Positions 62,977 to 64,000 of a stretch of DNA of 64,000 bases are shown here, piece after piece. The translations under genes were made by a program, and so were the position numbers. How positions within the stretch are numbered: position 1 is the first letter of the stretch; the number at the start of each line of letters is the position of its first letter. The notes under the pieces were generated by a model. That model worked only from the letters and a program-made list of their open reading frames with translations. It searched no databases and had not been told where the DNA came from. The stretch covers positions 930,001-994,000 of the forward strand of contig NZ_BCNW01000001.1 in the NCBI RefSeq assembly GCF_001571385.1, in the 5' to 3' direction. Origin of the DNA: Methanofollis ethanolicus (lineage in GTDB: Archaea > Halobacteriota > Methanomicrobia > Methanomicrobiales > Methanofollaceae).

Positions 62977-64000
62977 ATGGTGGTTGAAGAAATACTCAAC
63001 AATCTGGTCACGATCTTCCTGATCCTCGTGGTTATCTATATTATGTCGCGGGGGGTCGTGATCATCCAGCCCTATGAACAGGGGCTGCAGATCAGGCTTG
63101 GAAAGTATATTGGAAGGCTGAACCCGGGTTTCCGGTGGGTCATCCCCCTGATCACGTTTGTCCAGAAGATCGACCTCCGCACTCAGGTGATGGATGTCCC
63201 GTCGCAGGAGGTGATCACCAAGGACAACTCCCCGACCAATGTCGACGCCATCGTGTACACCCGTGTGGTGGACCCGGAGAAGGCCTTCTTCGAGGTCGCG
63301 AACTACCGGATGGCGACGGTTGCCCTTGCCCAGACAAGCCTTCGCGGCATCATCGGCGATATGGAGCTTGACGAGGTGCTCTACAACCGCGACCTGATCA
63401 ACACGAAGCTGCGTGACATCCTGGACAGGGAGACCGACCAGTGGGGTGTGAAGGTTGAGCGCGTGGAGATCAAGGAGGTCGACCCTGTCGGTGCGGTGAA
63501 GCAGGCGATGACCGAGCAGACTGCCGCGGAGAGGGAACGGCGCGCGGCGATCCTCCGCGCCGAGGGTGACAAGCGCTCGGCGATTCTCCGCGCCGAGGGT
63601 GAGAGGCAGTCCGTGATCCTCCAGGCCGAGGGCGAGCGGCAGAGCAAGGTCCTCCGTGCCGAGGGTGAACGGCTCTCCAGGATCCTCCAGGCGCAGGGTG
63701 AGGCCCAGGGGCTGCGCATCCTCTCCCTTGGCTCCCGGCCGCTGGACAAGAAGACGATCACCGTCCTCTCCCTCGACGCCCTGAAGCAGATGGCAGACGG
63801 GCAGGCGACGAAGATCATCTTCCCCTTCGAGGTGTCGAGTCTGATCAAGCAGAGCGCGCGCTTCCTCGGGGCGACCGACGAGATGCCCGATGTCGAGGGT
63901 GCCGCAGAGGCTGGAGAGATCGACGACTCGATCCTCGGCGAGGTGCCGAAGCCTGAAGAGATTGCAAAACTCCTCGAACGCCTCGAAGAGAAACTGGAAA
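62977..64000 (+). CDS. SPFH/stomatin-like (band 7) protein, cut by the right edge
   Basis: 341 codons seen from ATG at 62977 (GAGGTG a few bases upstream) without a stop. N-terminal TM hairpin (LVTIFLILVVIYIMSRGVVII), then the SPFH domain: GLQIRLGKYIGRLNPGFRWVIPLI, VDAIVYTRVVDPEKAFFEVANY, and RDILDRETDQWGVKVERVEIKEVDP. A coiled-coil flotillin-like section follows with five 11-residue repeats (residues 192-246). The C-terminal part is acidic. It oligomerises on membranes and is usually coupled to NfeD. Confidence 0.92.
   Translation, partial: MVVEEILNNLVTIFLILVVIYIMSRGVVIIQPYEQGLQIRLGKYIGRLNPGFRWVIPLITFVQKIDLRTQVMDVPSQEVITKDNSPTNVDAIVYTRVVDPEKAFFEVANYRMATVALAQTSLRGIIGDMELDEVLYNRDLINTKLRDILDRETDQWGVKVERVEIKEVDPVGAVKQAMTEQTAAERERRAAILRAEGDKRSAILRAEGERQSVILQAEGERQSKVLRAEGERLSRILQAQGEAQGLRILSLGSRPLDKKTITVLSLDALKQMADGQATKIIFPFEVSSLIKQSARFLGATDEMPDVEGAAEAGEIDDSILGEVPKPEEIAKLLERLEEKLE

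Overview
The window is archaeal and comes from a methanogen, most likely order Methanomicrobiales (Methanofollis/Methanoculleus-like). The evidence is a split archaeal RNA polymerase (rpoH-rpoB2-rpoB1-rpoA1-rpoA2-rpl30e-nusA), an archaeal CCA-adding enzyme, an FrhB-type F420 module, S-layer/PKD surface proteins, high GC coding DNA, and TATA boxes about 25-30 bp upstream of starts, several of which look leaderless. The genus is inference.

Layout. 1-7415: two secreted surface proteins on the minus strand, a papain-like (C1A) peptidase cut by the left edge and a 1641-residue PKD-repeat protein ending in a dockerin. 7804-16517: nitrogen assimilation, with glnA diverging from a three-gene archaeal glutamate synthase plus an FrhB-like F420 oxidoreductase, then amt-glnK. 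Both glnA and amt carry a perfect GGAA-N6-TTCC site, the NrpR operator consensus, at the promoter. 16605-18891: a class I amidotransferase and an MFS exporter. 19354-26374: cca-thpR, then a redoxin, an intein-bearing NrdD that lacks the C-terminal glycyl-radical domain, and a DUF1786 protein.

26382-36582: a tightly overlapping four-gene minus-strand operon encodes a large tubulin-like protein, a membrane-anchored GTPase-like P-loop protein and two exported or membrane-anchored partners. It is followed by a PAP2 phosphatase and a divergent FtsX/LolD-type ABC operon with an exported COG1361-type protein. 36517-46641: SDR, DUF475/TerC, flavin-split-barrel protein, CooC-CooS carbon monoxide dehydrogenase pair, aminotransferase, small lipoprotein, MFS and VOC proteins. 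46716-55091: RNA polymerase operon and tRNA-Lys. 55236-59749: PsiE-like protein and a divergent signalling cluster (response regulator and Roadblock one way; DUF2226-like, membrane Roadblock-like, MinD-like and a small membrane coiled-coil protein the other way). 60541-64000: tRNA-Pro, DUF89, TPR, NfeD and an SPFH protein cut by the right edge.

Non-coding structure. A ~357-bp repeat occurs as two near-identical inverted copies (18936-19293 and 59835-60191), with a degenerate partial third copy at 44000-44130. A family of short perfect palindromes of the form GAAAACC-N3-GGTTTTC or GAAGAC(C)-N3-(G)GTCTTC lies at 37429, 43883, 43925 and 44059, and the last sits inside the third copy of the long repeat. 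The best candidates for undescribed biology are the tubulin-like/GTPase operon, the Roadblock-MinD-response regulator cluster, and the truncated NrdD. No CRISPR array, rRNA or IS transposase was seen.
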